A stretch of 64,000 nt of DNA, taken from assembly GCA_009937525.1 (NCBI GenBank), contig JAACFE010000003.1, positions 1 through 64,000 of the forward strand. The letters run 5' to 3'. Below, piece by piece: positions 6,015 to 15,120 of this stretch. A model generated the notes under the pieces. It searched no databases. It had not been told where the DNA came from and worked only from the letters and a program-made list of their open reading frames with translations. Made by a program: the position numbers and the translations under genes. The DNA is from Gammaproteobacteria bacterium. GTDB taxonomy: Bacteria > Pseudomonadota > Gammaproteobacteria > Steroidobacterales > Woeseiaceae. Position 1 is the first letter of the stretch. The number at the start of each line of letters is the position of its first letter.

Positions 6015-8252
6015 ATGTCACTCAGACTATTACTCGTTGCGCTGGCCGCAACCTTCACCATACCCGAGGCATTTGCCCAGGGATCGCTGATAGAAGAGGT
6101 GGTCGTTACCGCCCGTAAGCGCGCAGAGTCCCTGGAGGAAAGCCCGGTATCCGTCCGTGCATTCACAGCAACGGAAATTCAGTCCGCCGGCATCGAAACG
6201 CCGCGCGATTTCATCGCTTTGACGCCGAACGTCACGCTGGTCGAAACACAGAATGCCGGAAACGCGTTCATCAACGTTCGTGGCGTATCGCAGGCCCGCA
6301 ACAGTGAGATGTCGGTGGCGGTTCTCGTGGATGGCGTGCTCATGCCGAACCCGGCGCAGTTCACGCAGCAGTTGATCGACGTGCAGCAGATCGAGGTGCT
6401 GCGCGGACCGCAGGGCGCTCTGTACGGCCGCAATGCGATAGGTGGCGCGATCACGATCGTGACCAAGCAGCCCGGAGAGGACTTCGAGGGGCGCGTAGAG
6501 CTCGGCGCTGATTCCGGTCCCGGCTTTACGGTCCGCGGAACGGCAAGCGGCCCTCTCGGTGGCTCTGATGCGTGGAAGTATCGTGTGACCGGGTCCTACG
6601 TGGACACGGACGGTTACATCGACAATGAATTTCTCGGGGAAGAGGCGGATCCTTACCAGGACACGTCGGCGCGCGCCCGCTTGCTCTACCAGCCAAACGA
6701 GACGTTCTCGGCGGACATCAGGCTGAGCGCGTCGATGCTGGAAACCCAGGCCCTGTATTTCACGATCGATGCAGAGGTGGATGACACCGAACTCCCTGTT
6801 CGCGTGAACAACCCCGGTTCCAATGACCGTGATATCTATAACTTCAGCCTGAAACTCGAGTGGGCACTGGATGCGGGCACATTTACGTCGATAACGGCTT
6901 ACGACGATCTCGAAGAACTGCTGACCGGTGACCAGTTCAATTTCGTGCCCCGCGACGAGTCGCTGATCAACTTCTTCCCGATCGGACCGATCATTCAGGG
7001 GATTACAGGCGACCCTGTAGCCGACCTCAGCCAGACGCAGTTCCTGGACTCGGATTCCTGGAGCCAGGAGTTCCGCTTCATATCACCGGCGGAAGACCGC
7101 TTCCGCTGGATCGCCGGGGTCTACGCAATTGCGACGGACCGCTACATCTCGACGGGCAACCAGGTCGATCGTGGAAATGGTGTCTTCCCCGTATACCGGA
7201 CGCCGCGGATCTCGCTGTTCGTCCCCGGGGGAGAATCCGATCCCAGCCCACAGCTGAGCTTGCTTGCGGACGAGCAGGATAACTTTGCGTGGGCTGTTTT
7301 CGGCGAAATAGCCTATGACTTCACCGATACGTTCGAGGCCTCGTTCTCGCTCAGGTACGACGAGGACACGCGTGAGAACACGACATTAACGGAGCCGCTC
7401 TTTGACCCAACGGGCCCGCCCGGAAACGGTCTCACGACTTTCGGTGAAGTCCGCAAGGAGACCTGGGACGAGCTGCAGCCCAAGCTGACTCTGCGCTACC
7501 GGCCGAGTGATGCATTGACGATATACGGCGGCTACAGCCGCGGCTTCCGCAGCGGCGGCTTCAACCAGAGCGGCGTCGGCGCGGCCGTTCCCGAGCCCGG
7601 TGTCGAGGATCTCTTCGACGCACAGGTAGCCGATACCTACGAAGCCGGTATCAAGGCGCTCTACGGCGAAGGTCGTTTTTCGACATCTCTGAACTTCTTC
7701 TACACGGATTTCGAGAATGCCTATTTCTTCTTCTTCGATCCGACGACGAGTACGCAAAATCTCGGTGGAATACCGGAGGTCGAGTACGTCGGCTTCGAGC
7801 TCGAAGGCAATGCCCAGTTCAACGACTACCTGAGCGCCTACTACGGCGTAGGCTACACAGACAGCGAAATCAAACGCGCCGCCGATCCGGCCGACAACGG
7901 CAATCAGGCGCCGCTGGTCACCGACCTGACCCTCAATCTGGGCGGCCAGTTCCGCTATCCCGCCGGATTCGGCGGCGGCGAGTCCGATTTCGTCGTGCGA
8001 CTCGACTACCAGCATATCGGCGATACCTGGTGGGATCCCGGCAACATCTCCGTACGCAGTCCTGTCGATCTCGTCGACCTGCGCCTTGGCATCGAGGTCC
8101 TGGACAACTGGTCGCTGATGCTCTGGGCGAAAAACCTGACGGACGAGCGTTACAACGCCGAGTTTTCGCCCGGGCCGGCTCCCGGTTTGAACTTCCTGTG
8201 GCCGGCGCCACCGCGCCGCTGGGGTGCTACATTTATCAAGCACTTTAATTGA
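6015..8252 (+). CDS. TonB-dependent outer-membrane receptor
   Basis: A 745-residue receptor that imports a substrate across the outer membrane using TonB-ExbBD energy. A signal peptide (to AFA-QG) is followed by a TonB box-like EEVVVTARKR, a plug domain (LYGRNAIGGAITIVTKQPG) and a 22-strand barrel with IYGGYSRGFRSGGFN, ending in the aromatic WGATFIKHFN. The ATG at 6015 with a GGGGGT ribosome site is preferred over an upstream TTG. It leads the right arm of the island, so its ligand is probably the substrate of the downstream enzymes. No siderophore genes are nearby. Confidence 0.93.
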   Translation: MSLRLLLVALAATFTIPEAFAQGSLIEEVVVTARKRAESLEESPVSVRAFTATEIQSAGIETPRDFIALTPNVTLVETQNAGNAFINVRGVSQARNSEMSVAVLVDGVLMPNPAQFTQQLIDVQQIEVLRGPQGALYGRNAIGGAITIVTKQPGEDFEGRVELGADSGPGFTVRGTASGPLGGSDAWKYRVTGSYVDTDGYIDNEFLGEEADPYQDTSARARLLYQPNETFSADIRLSASMLETQALYFTIDAEVDDTELPVRVNNPGSNDRDIYNFSLKLEWALDAGTFTSITAYDDLEELLTGDQFNFVPRDESLINFFPIGPIIQGITGDPVADLSQTQFLDSDSWSQEFRFISPAEDRFRWIAGVYAIATDRYISTGNQVDRGNGVFPVYRTPRISLFVPGGESDPSPQLSLLADEQDNFAWAVFGEIAYDFTDTFEASFSLRYDEDTRENTTLTEPLFDPTGPPGNGLTTFGEVRKETWDELQPKLTLRYRPSDALTIYGGYSRGFRSGGFNQSGVGAAVPEPGVEDLFDAQVADTYEAGIKALYGEGRFSTSLNFFYTDFENAYFFFFDPTTSTQNLGGIPEVEYVGFELEGNAQFNDYLSAYYGVGYTDSEIKRAADPADNGNQAPLVTDLTLNLGGQFRYPAGFGGGESDFVVRLDYQHIGDTWWDPGNISVRSPVDLVDLRLGIEVLDNWSLMLWAKNLTDERYNAEFSPGPAPGLNFLWPAPPRRWGATFIKHFN

Positions 8253-8277
8253 CAGAGTTGACTGGAGGTACTTAACG

Positions 8278-8829
8278 ATGAGTGCTAAACCGAAAATCAC
8301 CAGCAGGCTGCATCACAACGCGCACGTCACGACCGATATGGAGGCCGTGCGCAAGTTCTACGAAGAAATCATCGGGTTTCCGCTCATAGCGACCTGGTGC
8401 GAGAAGACGGACCTGTTCGGCAAGGAGCGAGTCTACATGCACTGCTTCTTCGAGGTCGGCAACGGCGAATGTCTCGCCTTCTTCCAATTTGCCGACGAGG
8501 AAGACGGCAAGGAATTCGGCCCCGAACTGCCGCTTTCAGGTTTCCGCCACCTGGCGATGAAAGTCGACCAGCAAACCCAGGATGGCATCCGCGACCGGCT
8601 CGCAGCAGCGGGCTACAAGGAGCCTGACACCTACATCCTCAATCACGGCTACTGCTATTCGTTGTACGTGTTCGACCCGGCCAGGCTGCTGATCGAATTC
8701 ACGGTCGATCATGAAGACGTCGACAAGATCAATGCCGAGAGGCGCGCCGATGCCCATGAAGAACTGGAGCGCTGGCTGGCCGGCGATCACTCGCCGAACA
8801 ACGAAGCCTACCACCGGGCTGCCGACTAG
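8278..8829 (+). CDS. VOC family protein, extradiol-dioxygenase-like
   Basis: A 183-residue protein of the vicinal oxygen chelate fold. Possible metal ligands are His in LHHNAHVTTD near the N-terminus, His in FRHLAMKV and Glu in LLIEFTVD, which is the spacing seen in glyoxalase and extradiol dioxygenase relatives. The start at 8278 has GGAGGT nine bases upstream. It sits between the TonB receptor and a flavodoxin in a same-strand run, so ring cleavage or isomerisation of the imported compound is plausible but not shown. Confidence 0.82.
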   Translation: MSAKPKITSRLHHNAHVTTDMEAVRKFYEEIIGFPLIATWCEKTDLFGKERVYMHCFFEVGNGECLAFFQFADEEDGKEFGPELPLSGFRHLAMKVDQQTQDGIRDRLAAAGYKEPDTYILNHGYCYSLYVFDPARLLIEFTVDHEDVDKINAERRADAHEELERWLAGDHSPNNEAYHRAAD

Positions 8830-8841
8830 AGAGGAGCGATC

Positions 8842-9420
8842 GTGACAGCAAAAGTTTGCGTTGTTTATCACAGTGGATACGGACACACCGCCAAGCAGGC
8901 AGAAGCAGTTGCCGACGGGGCAGGGCAGGTCGACGGCGCCGCCGTGACCAGCGTTTCCGTTTCTGACCTCGAGGATGCCGAGAGTGATGCCTGGTCGCAG
9001 CTCGACGAGGCGGATGCGTTGATCTTCGGCTGCCCGACCTACATGGGTTCCGTGTCGGCGGAGATGAAGAAGTTCATGGAGGCCTCCTCCGGCCGCTGGA
9101 TGGAACATAAATGGGCGGACAAGCTGGCGGCGGGCTTCACGAACTCGGGCTCGCAGAACGGCGACAAGCAGAACACGCTGGTCTCCATCGCGACGTTCGC
9201 CGCGCAGCACGGCATGGTCTGGATCAACCTGAACCTGATGCCGGGGAACAACAACTCGAATGGCAGTGTCGACGACCTCAACCGGCTCGGCTCATTTATG
9301 GGAGCGATGGCCCAGTCCAATATCGACGAGGGTCCTGACGTGGTTCCGCCCGCTGCGGATCTCGAGACGGCGCGCAAGCTCGGTGAGCGTGTCGCCTTGT
9401 GTGCGAAGCGCTGGGCATAA
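8842..9420 (+). CDS. flavodoxin/WrbA-type FMN protein
   Basis: A 192-residue flavodoxin-fold protein starting with GTG after GAGGAG. The FMN phosphate loop is YHSGYGHTAKQ near residue 10, the second FMN segment is FGCPTYMGSVSAEMKKFMEA, and NSGSQNGDKQNTL forms the third loop. It belongs to the NAD(P)H:quinone oxidoreductase/NADPH-dependent FMN reductase group. In this cluster it may reduce a quinone intermediate or supply electrons. It is distinct from the second WrbA-like gene at 37385. Confidence 0.85.
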   Translation: MTAKVCVVYHSGYGHTAKQAEAVADGAGQVDGAAVTSVSVSDLEDAESDAWSQLDEADALIFGCPTYMGSVSAEMKKFMEASSGRWMEHKWADKLAAGFTNSGSQNGDKQNTLVSIATFAAQHGMVWINLNLMPGNNNSNGSVDDLNRLGSFMGAMAQSNIDEGPDVVPPAADLETARKLGERVALCAKRWA

Positions 9421-9456
9421 CAAATCGCTGACGTTTTCGTCTCTTAAAGGAAGCTA

Positions 9457-10797
9457 ATGATCTACGATCCGGAAATCGAAACACGCCCCGTCGAGGAGCA
9501 GTTCGACCTCGATCGGGTGAGCTATCGTCGCCAAATACGGTATCTCCTCGACAATTCCAGGTTCTACCAGGTCAAGCTCAATGAAGCGGGCTTTTCGAAC
9601 GCTGACGATGTCGGGGAGCTGGACGACATTGCCCGGCTTCCGTTCACAGAGAAAGACGAGCTGCGCAAGACCCAGGCGGCGGCGCCGCCGTTCGGGGATC
9701 ATCTGACCTGTGCGCCCGAGGACCTGCTGCGCGTATTCAGCACCAGCGGTACCACCGGTGTGCCTTGCTACCTCGGCCTGACGCGCAACGATATCGACAT
9801 GTACGCCACCAACGTGGCGCGAGGGTATTCGGCCGCCGGCTTTTCGAAAGGGCAGCGCATTGCAGTCGGCTTCAATGCGGGTCCTTTCGTGGCCGGCGCC
9901 GTTTATTACGGCTTCGACAAAATCGGCTGCACCGTGATTCCGGTGGGGACCGGCAATACGGAACGCCTCGTTACGGCGATCCAGAAGCTGGGCGCCACGG
10001 GCATCAGCTGCACGCCGTCGTACGGCCTGTACCTGATCGATTGGTGCCAGGACCAAGGCATCGATACGCAGTCGCTCGGCCTGATGAATATGATCACGGC
10101 CGGTGAGCCCGGCGGCGGTGATCCCCTGATTCGCGGCAGGATAGAAGACGCTTTCGGCTGCAAGGTGCGCGAATCGATGGGTATCGGCGACATTTCCCTG
10201 TCCACGTGGGCGGAAGACGACGATGGCAACGGTATGCACCTCATGGCCCGCGGCTTCGTGCACGTCGAGCTGATCAATCCGGGTAGCGGCGAGCCGATTG
10301 CGTGGGAAGACGGCGCGGAAGGCGAACTGGTGTATACCGCGCTTCAAAGAGATGCCATGCCCCTGCTGCGTTTCCGCAGCCGCGACCACGTCGTGGTGAA
10401 CATGAATCGTAATCCGAGCGGCAGGACGGGCCCTCGTATTCGCTGCATAGGCCGCACGGACGACATGCTCATCGTGCGCGGCGTCAACCTGTTCCCGTCG
10501 GCGATTCGCAGCATTCTGAACGAATTCACGCCGGACGTGTCCGGCATGCTGCAGGTGAGGCCGAAGGAAGCCGGTGTTCTGCAGACGCCGCCGCTGCCCG
10601 TCGTCGTCGAGCTCGGCGAGAACTTCTCTGGATCTGCCGATGACCTGCAGAAGCGACTGCAGACAGAGATACGGTCGCGCCTGCTGGTGACGATGGACCT
10701 GCAGCTGGTGCCCTACGGCACGATTCCGAGAGAAACCTACAAGTCCAAGCTGATAGACTATTCGGACGTCGAATCTGCAAAGGCCGCGTCAGCTTAG
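9457..10797 (+). CDS. PaaK-like CoA ligase
   Basis: A 446-residue ANL-superfamily enzyme of the phenylacetate-CoA ligase group, which activates a carboxylate through an acyl-AMP to a CoA thioester. The P-loop is STSGTTGVP near residue 93. ITAGEPGGGDP and SMGIGDIS are the A5-like region, GRTDDMLIVRGVNLFPS is the hinge, and the C-terminal lid carries KSKL. AAGGA precedes the ATG. The acid activated is unknown. Together with the citryl-CoA-lyase-like enzyme it suggests a CoA-thioester route. Confidence 0.88.
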   Translation: MIYDPEIETRPVEEQFDLDRVSYRRQIRYLLDNSRFYQVKLNEAGFSNADDVGELDDIARLPFTEKDELRKTQAAAPPFGDHLTCAPEDLLRVFSTSGTTGVPCYLGLTRNDIDMYATNVARGYSAAGFSKGQRIAVGFNAGPFVAGAVYYGFDKIGCTVIPVGTGNTERLVTAIQKLGATGISCTPSYGLYLIDWCQDQGIDTQSLGLMNMITAGEPGGGDPLIRGRIEDAFGCKVRESMGIGDISLSTWAEDDDGNGMHLMARGFVHVELINPGSGEPIAWEDGAEGELVYTALQRDAMPLLRFRSRDHVVVNMNRNPSGRTGPRIRCIGRTDDMLIVRGVNLFPSAIRSILNEFTPDVSGMLQVRPKEAGVLQTPPLPVVVELGENFSGSADDLQKRLQTEIRSRLLVTMDLQLVPYGTIPRETYKSKLIDYSDVESAKAASA

Positions 10798-10801
10798 GAG
10801 C

Positions 10802-11836
10802 ATGTCGAGAGAGATACCGATGTTTGCCTGCACGATTGTGGGCAGCTACCCCCAGCCCGAGTGGCTCATCGATCGCGAGAAGCTGTCGAAGCAGTTTCCG
10901 CCGCGTACCCGGGCGCTGGAACTGTGGCGCATCGGCGAGCCGCACCTGCGTGCGGCGCAGGACGATGCGACACGCCTCGCCATCCTGGATCAGGAGCGCG
11001 CCGGCCTCGACATCGTCTCGGACGGTGAGATCCGCAGGGAAAGCTATTCGAATCATTTTGCCACCGCGCTCGAGGGCGTCGACCTGGATAATCCTGGCAA
11101 GGCGCTGGATCGCAGCGGCGAGCCGGTTTTCGTGCCACGTATCGTCGGACCGATCCGGCGCAAGCGCCCGGTCGGTGTCGAGGACCTGCAGTTCCTGAAA
11201 GCCAACACCGATCGCAAGGTCAAGTTCACCGTGCCCGGGCCGTTTACGATGACCCAGCAGGCGCAGAACGATTACTACGCGTCGGAGCGGGAGGCGGCGC
11301 TCGACTACGCCGCTGCCGTGAACGAAGAGGTCGCCGATCTGTTCGCTGCCGGCGCCGATGTCGTGCAGCTGGACGAGCCGTACATGCAGGCGCGCCCGGA
11401 GAAGGCCCGGGAGTATGGGGTCGAGGCGCTGAACCGTGCGCTCGAAGGCATAGACGGCGTCACCTGCATACACATCTGTTTCGGCTATGCCGCGCTGATC
11501 CACGAACGGCCCGAGGGCTACTCGTTTCTTCCCGAACTCGCGAACACGCATTGCCACCAGGTCTCAATCGAGACCGGCCAGTCGAACCTCGATTGCGAAG
11601 TGTTGCGGTCGCTTGACGACAAGCGCATCCTGCTCGGCGTGCTCGACCTGTCGACGCAAGAGGTGGAATCCGTCGACACCATCAAAGAGCGGGTTCGACG
11701 CGCGCTCGAGCACGTGGATCCGGACCGGATTCTTCTCGCGCCGGATTGCGGCATGAAATACCTGTCACGCGATGCGGCGTTCGGCAAGCTCAGGAACATG
11801 GTGATTGCCGCTGCGCAGCTGCGCGACGAGATATAG
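10802..11836 (+). CDS. MetE C-terminal-like (core-MetE) protein, copy 1
   Basis: A 344-residue protein matching the cobalamin-independent methionine synthase catalytic barrel without the MetE N-terminal half. Zinc ligands are all recognisable: His224 and Cys226 (IHICFGY), Glu257 (SIETGQSN) and Cys316 (APDCGMKY). It opens with TIVGSYPQPEWL, the substrate-side motif. A later Met at 10820 is an alternative start, but the upstream IP dipeptide is typical of the family. The neighbours are catabolic, so it may transfer a methyl group from a substrate rather than make methionine. That is inference. Confidence 0.85.
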   Translation: MSREIPMFACTIVGSYPQPEWLIDREKLSKQFPPRTRALELWRIGEPHLRAAQDDATRLAILDQERAGLDIVSDGEIRRESYSNHFATALEGVDLDNPGKALDRSGEPVFVPRIVGPIRRKRPVGVEDLQFLKANTDRKVKFTVPGPFTMTQQAQNDYYASEREAALDYAAAVNEEVADLFAAGADVVQLDEPYMQARPEKAREYGVEALNRALEGIDGVTCIHICFGYAALIHERPEGYSFLPELANTHCHQVSIETGQSNLDCEVLRSLDDKRILLGVLDLSTQEVESVDTIKERVRRALEHVDPDRILLAPDCGMKYLSRDAAFGKLRNMVIAAAQLRDEI

Positions 11837-11850
11837 ACCGGTGGCGGGCT

Positions 11851-13002
11851 ATGGCCGATAACAATAAACAGATTCTCACCACGCACACAGGCAGCCTGCC
11901 GAGGCCCGAGGACCTGATCCAGATCATGTGGGCCAAGGGTGACGGCATCCCTGTTGACCAGGCAGCGCTGGACGAGCGCGTCGCGTCGGCGGTGGACGAG
12001 ATCGTCGAGCGGCAGGTCGCGGCAGGGATCAGCATCGTCAACGACGGCGAAATGTCGAAGCCGAGCTATGCTACCTACGTCAAGGACAGGCTCGACGGCT
12101 TCGGCGGCGAATCGATACAGAACTACTTTTTTGCCGATCTCGCCGATTTTCCCAGGAGCGCCGAACTCGTTGCCGCGAATCCGGGTCGGCGTAAGCGATC
12201 GGCGCCGGCCTGCAACGGTCCAATTACGGTTAAAGACAGCGAAGCGGCCGCACTCGACATGGTCAACCTGAGCAACGCGGCATCCGCGCGATCCGTGCAC
12301 GGCACGTTCTCGAGCGCGGCATCGCCCGGTGTCGTGTCGATCTTCTTCGGCAACGAGTACTACAGGACCGATGAGGAGTATGTCTTCGCGATCGCCGAAG
12401 CGATGCGGCACGAATACGAAGCCATAGCGGCGGCCGGCGCATACGTGCAGCTGGATTGCCCGGATCTTGCGATGGGGCGGCACACGACCTACGCAGACCT
12501 GAGCCTCGACGAGTACCGCAAGAAGGTGGCAATGAACATCGAGGCCCTGAATCACGGCGTGCGCAACATTCCGGAGGAACAGCTCCGTATGCACCTGTGC
12601 TGGGGAAATTACCCGGGCCCGCATCACTGCGACGTAGCGCTGTCTGAAATCATCGATCTCGTCTGGGCGGCCAGGCCGCGCACGATACTTTTCGAGGCGG
12701 CCAATCCACGTCACTCGCACGAATGGACGCTGTTCGAGAACGTCAAGGTGCCGGACGAGAAGATCCTTTGTCCCGGCGTCATCGAGCCGCAGTCGAACTA
12801 CATCGAGCATCCGGAGCTCGTTGCCCAGAGGATCGAGCGGTATGCGAGGCTGGTCGGTCCCGAGCGCGTGATGGCGGGCGTCGACTGCGGTTTCAGCATC
12901 CACGTGGGCATGCAGGGTATCGATCCCGACGTTGCCTGGGCCAAGCTTTCCTCACTGGCGGATGGAGCGCGAATAGCCTCGGAGAGGCTCTTCAGGTCAT
13001 GA
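11851..13002 (+). CDS. MetE C-terminal-like (core-MetE) protein, copy 2
   Basis: A 383-residue paralogue of the preceding gene, same family but divergent. Zinc ligands by position are His248 and Cys250 (MHLCWGN), Glu282 (FEAANPR) and Cys346 (GVDCGFSI). The N-terminus has THTGSLPRPEDL. It carries an extra stretch at about 95-160 that copy 1 lacks. The tail GVDCGFSIHVG differs from the PDCGLK form of methionine synthases, hinting at another acceptor. It overlaps the pirin gene by ATGA. The two copies may form a heteromer or act in sequence. Confidence 0.83.
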   Translation: MADNNKQILTTHTGSLPRPEDLIQIMWAKGDGIPVDQAALDERVASAVDEIVERQVAAGISIVNDGEMSKPSYATYVKDRLDGFGGESIQNYFFADLADFPRSAELVAANPGRRKRSAPACNGPITVKDSEAAALDMVNLSNAASARSVHGTFSSAASPGVVSIFFGNEYYRTDEEYVFAIAEAMRHEYEAIAAAGAYVQLDCPDLAMGRHTTYADLSLDEYRKKVAMNIEALNHGVRNIPEEQLRMHLCWGNYPGPHHCDVALSEIIDLVWAARPRTILFEAANPRHSHEWTLFENVKVPDEKILCPGVIEPQSNYIEHPELVAQRIERYARLVGPERVMAGVDCGFSIHVGMQGIDPDVAWAKLSSLADGARIASERLFRS

Positions 13003-13844
13003 CAGACCCGATCGATCGCGGCGTTGAGCAAATACATGTCGGGCAACCGGCGACGGACGGCGCCGGCGTCCGCATGACACGTGTTATCGCTACAGCGGAA
13101 CTCGATCACTTCGACCCGTTCCTGCTGCTCGACGAGTTTCGTTCTGATGATCCGGGCGATTACATCGCAGGTTTTCCCGACCATCCCCATCGCGGATTCG
13201 AGACTGTCACCTACATGCTCGCGGGTGCGATGAAGCACGGGGACAACCAGGGCAATACCGGGCTGCTCGGGCCCGGAAGCGTGCAGTGGATGACGGCGGG
13301 GCGTGGCATCGTACATTCCGAGATGCCGCAACAGGAAGACGGCCTGATGTGGGGCTTCCAGCTTTGGGTCAACCTGCCGGCGGAGCAGAAGATGGTCGAG
13401 CCCCGCTACCAGGACATCCCGGCGAGCGACATTCCGGAGACTCGCGTCGGAGACAATGTCGCGGTTCGCGTCATTGCCGGCGAACTCAATGGCGTCCGGG
13501 GACCGGTGGCGGGGATCGCAACCGAGCCTTTCTATTTCGACGTCCGTTGCGAATCGAAGGCAGAACTGCGGCTGCCCGCGCCCGAAGGCCATAACGTGTT
13601 CGTGTATCCCTATGCGGGCGAGATAGCCCTCGGCAGAGGAGGTTCTGCTTCGGTTGGACGTGGAAATATCGCGTTGCTGGGGCCGGGTAATTCCGTCTTC
13701 GTCAGCTGCGAAGAGCCTGCGAGCTTCATCCTGGTGGGCGGCAAGCCACTGAAGGAACCCGTTGCGCGCTACGGGCCGTTCGTCATGAACACGGCGGATG
13801 AGATCCGCCAGGCGATAATGGATTTCCAGGCCGGGCGTTTCTAG
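12999..13844 (+). CDS. pirin family protein
   Basis: A 281-residue bicupin. The N-terminal cupin has the pirin metal motif PDHPHRGFETVTYML and later GIVHSEMP, giving the usual His/His/His/Glu site. The C-terminal half has the second cupin and ends with an FGPFVMNT-type motif (here YGPFVMNT). Some pirins oxidise flavonols such as quercetin; others are redox-sensing regulators. The ATG overlaps the stop of the MetE-like gene. As the last gene of the run it may be the terminal oxygenase or an accessory factor. Confidence 0.9.
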   Translation: MTDPIDRGVEQIHVGQPATDGAGVRMTRVIATAELDHFDPFLLLDEFRSDDPGDYIAGFPDHPHRGFETVTYMLAGAMKHGDNQGNTGLLGPGSVQWMTAGRGIVHSEMPQQEDGLMWGFQLWVNLPAEQKMVEPRYQDIPASDIPETRVGDNVAVRVIAGELNGVRGPVAGIATEPFYFDVRCESKAELRLPAPEGHNVFVYPYAGEIALGRGGSASVGRGNIALLGPGNSVFVSCEEPASFILVGGKPLKEPVARYGPFVMNTADEIRQAIMDFQAGRF

Positions 13845-13902
13845 ACCGGGTATCGGCTCTTCTCAGTGGCGGCCAGCCGTACGCGCGACAGCGCAGGCGA
13901 CG

Positions 13903-14508
13903 TCAGGATAACTTCCCGGCTCGTCCCCAGAAATGATAGAAGCTGAACGGGCTGTCCTCGTGCGTTTCCACGTCGAATCCCAGTGCCTCCAGCTTGTCGG
14001 TAAATTCACGCTTCCGGAACATCTGCTCATAGGGATGATCCGCGAGCTTCTTGAAGGGTATGCCGATGCCTCGTTCCCAGGTTTCGACGCACAGGTCCTC
14101 GAACAGAAACTCGCCATTGACTTTCAGGATCCTGTGCACCTCTGCCAATGCATCCTTCCAATTCGGCACGTGGTGAACGATTCCGAAATCGACGACCAGG
14201 TCGAAACTGGCGTCCGGAAACCCGAGGTCCGTGACATCGCCTTCGAGGAATGTGGCATTTGGCAGCGCGCTCGCTTTGGCCCGGGCTCGTCGTATCATCC
14301 GCGGATCCAGGTCGATCCCGACGTATTTTTGAGGCGCGAACAGGTCGTAGATTATCCTGGCTCCCGTTCCCTGGCCGCAGCCGATTTCAAGAACGTTATC
14401 GGCCGCCGATCCCGAGAGCCGCTTGAGGCGGGGCGCTTCGTAGTGCCGCTGAACGAATCCGCGCAACGGATTGTTCATCGCCCAGTATTCGATTCGGTTC
14501 AATAACAT
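13903..14508 (-). CDS. class I SAM-dependent methyltransferase
   Basis: A 201-residue Rossmann methyltransferase. Motif I is VLEIGCGQGTG, the acidic residue of motif II is in YVGIDLDPRMI, motif III is FLEGDVTDLGFP, and motif IV is VVDFGIVHHV. It resembles ubiquinone/menaquinone-type small-molecule methyltransferases, but the substrate cannot be read from the sequence. It lies convergent to the pirin gene and about 100 bp from the DoxX gene on the same strand. Confidence 0.85.
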   Translation of the reverse strand: MLLNRIEYWAMNNPLRGFVQRHYEAPRLKRLSGSAADNVLEIGCGQGTGARIIYDLFAPQKYVGIDLDPRMIRRARAKASALPNATFLEGDVTDLGFPDASFDLVVDFGIVHHVPNWKDALAEVHRILKVNGEFLFEDLCVETWERGIGIPFKKLADHPYEQMFRKREFTDKLEALGFDVETHEDSPFSFYHFWGRAGKLS

Positions 14509-14611
14509 GTCGCGGCAGTAGCGTGGCCGTCAGTCACCCTGTTCGGTCAGGGCGACTGCACACGTGACGAAGCCCGGAGAAAAAACAGCCGGCCCGACAG
14601 CAGTCCCTGCC

Positions 14612-15109
14612 TTATCCGAGCTTCCTCGCGAGTACGCGATCGACGCTCAGCTTTCCTCCGCCGATGAACAGCAGCGGAACCAGCATGGCGAGGAACAGCA
14701 GCGGCACGCGGTAGTTGCCGAAGCCCTTGTCCGTTATGGCGTAGCCCTTCCAGAGTTCGGCCAGGCTCGACCATTCGTCGGGCCAGTGTACGCCGAAAAT
14801 CGCAACGATCGTCAGAATAATGAGGCTGAACGCCCAGAACCGCGTGAACAGGCCGATGAACAGGCACAGGCCGCCGATCAGTTCCGTCCAGGTTGCGAGG
14901 AACCAGCTGATTTCGACCGGGACCACGTTGAACGGGAACGGGAAGTTGTCCTGCACATTGCCGAACCAGTTGCTGCCGTTGAACTTGGTCAGTCCTGCCT
15001 TGAAGAATTCGTAGGCCATGAGCAGCCGAATGGGGAGCAGCGCCACCCAGTCGCCTGCCGGGTCGAGTATGTCGACGACGGCTTTCCACAATGCTTTGAG
15101 TTTATCCAT
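14612..15109 (-). CDS. DoxX family membrane protein (BufD/HvfD-like)
   Basis: A 165-residue protein with four hydrophobic helices and the DoxX pattern (LLPIRLLMAYEFFKAGLTKF; TWTELIGGLCLFIGLFTRFWA). A strong AAGGAG precedes the ATG. It is the third gene of a DUF692-DUF2063-DoxX unit, matching the bufBCD/hvfBCD layout in which a MNIO enzyme and its partner modify a metal-binding peptide. DoxX proteins of this context are inner-membrane proteins of unclear role, possibly in redox or export. Confidence 0.88.
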   Translation of the reverse strand: MDKLKALWKAVVDILDPAGDWVALLPIRLLMAYEFFKAGLTKFNGSNWFGNVQDNFPFPFNVVPVEISWFLATWTELIGGLCLFIGLFTRFWAFSLIILTIVAIFGVHWPDEWSSLAELWKGYAITDKGFGNYRVPLLFLAMLVPLLFIGGGKLSVDRVLARKLG

Positions 15110-15120
15110 GACAGGCTCCT

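Noticed and set aside
8253-8277. Riboswitch or attenuator before the VOC gene
   Set aside because: Only 25 bases separate the genes; the region holds a ribosome site and nothing else.
7386-8300. Long open frame opposite the TonB receptor
   Set aside because: Antisense to a clear coding gene, with typical GC-rich shadow composition and no family motif.
14520-14611. Possible bufferin precursor after the DoxX gene
   Set aside because: No short Cys-rich frame with a signal peptide is present in this gap or in 16742-16790.
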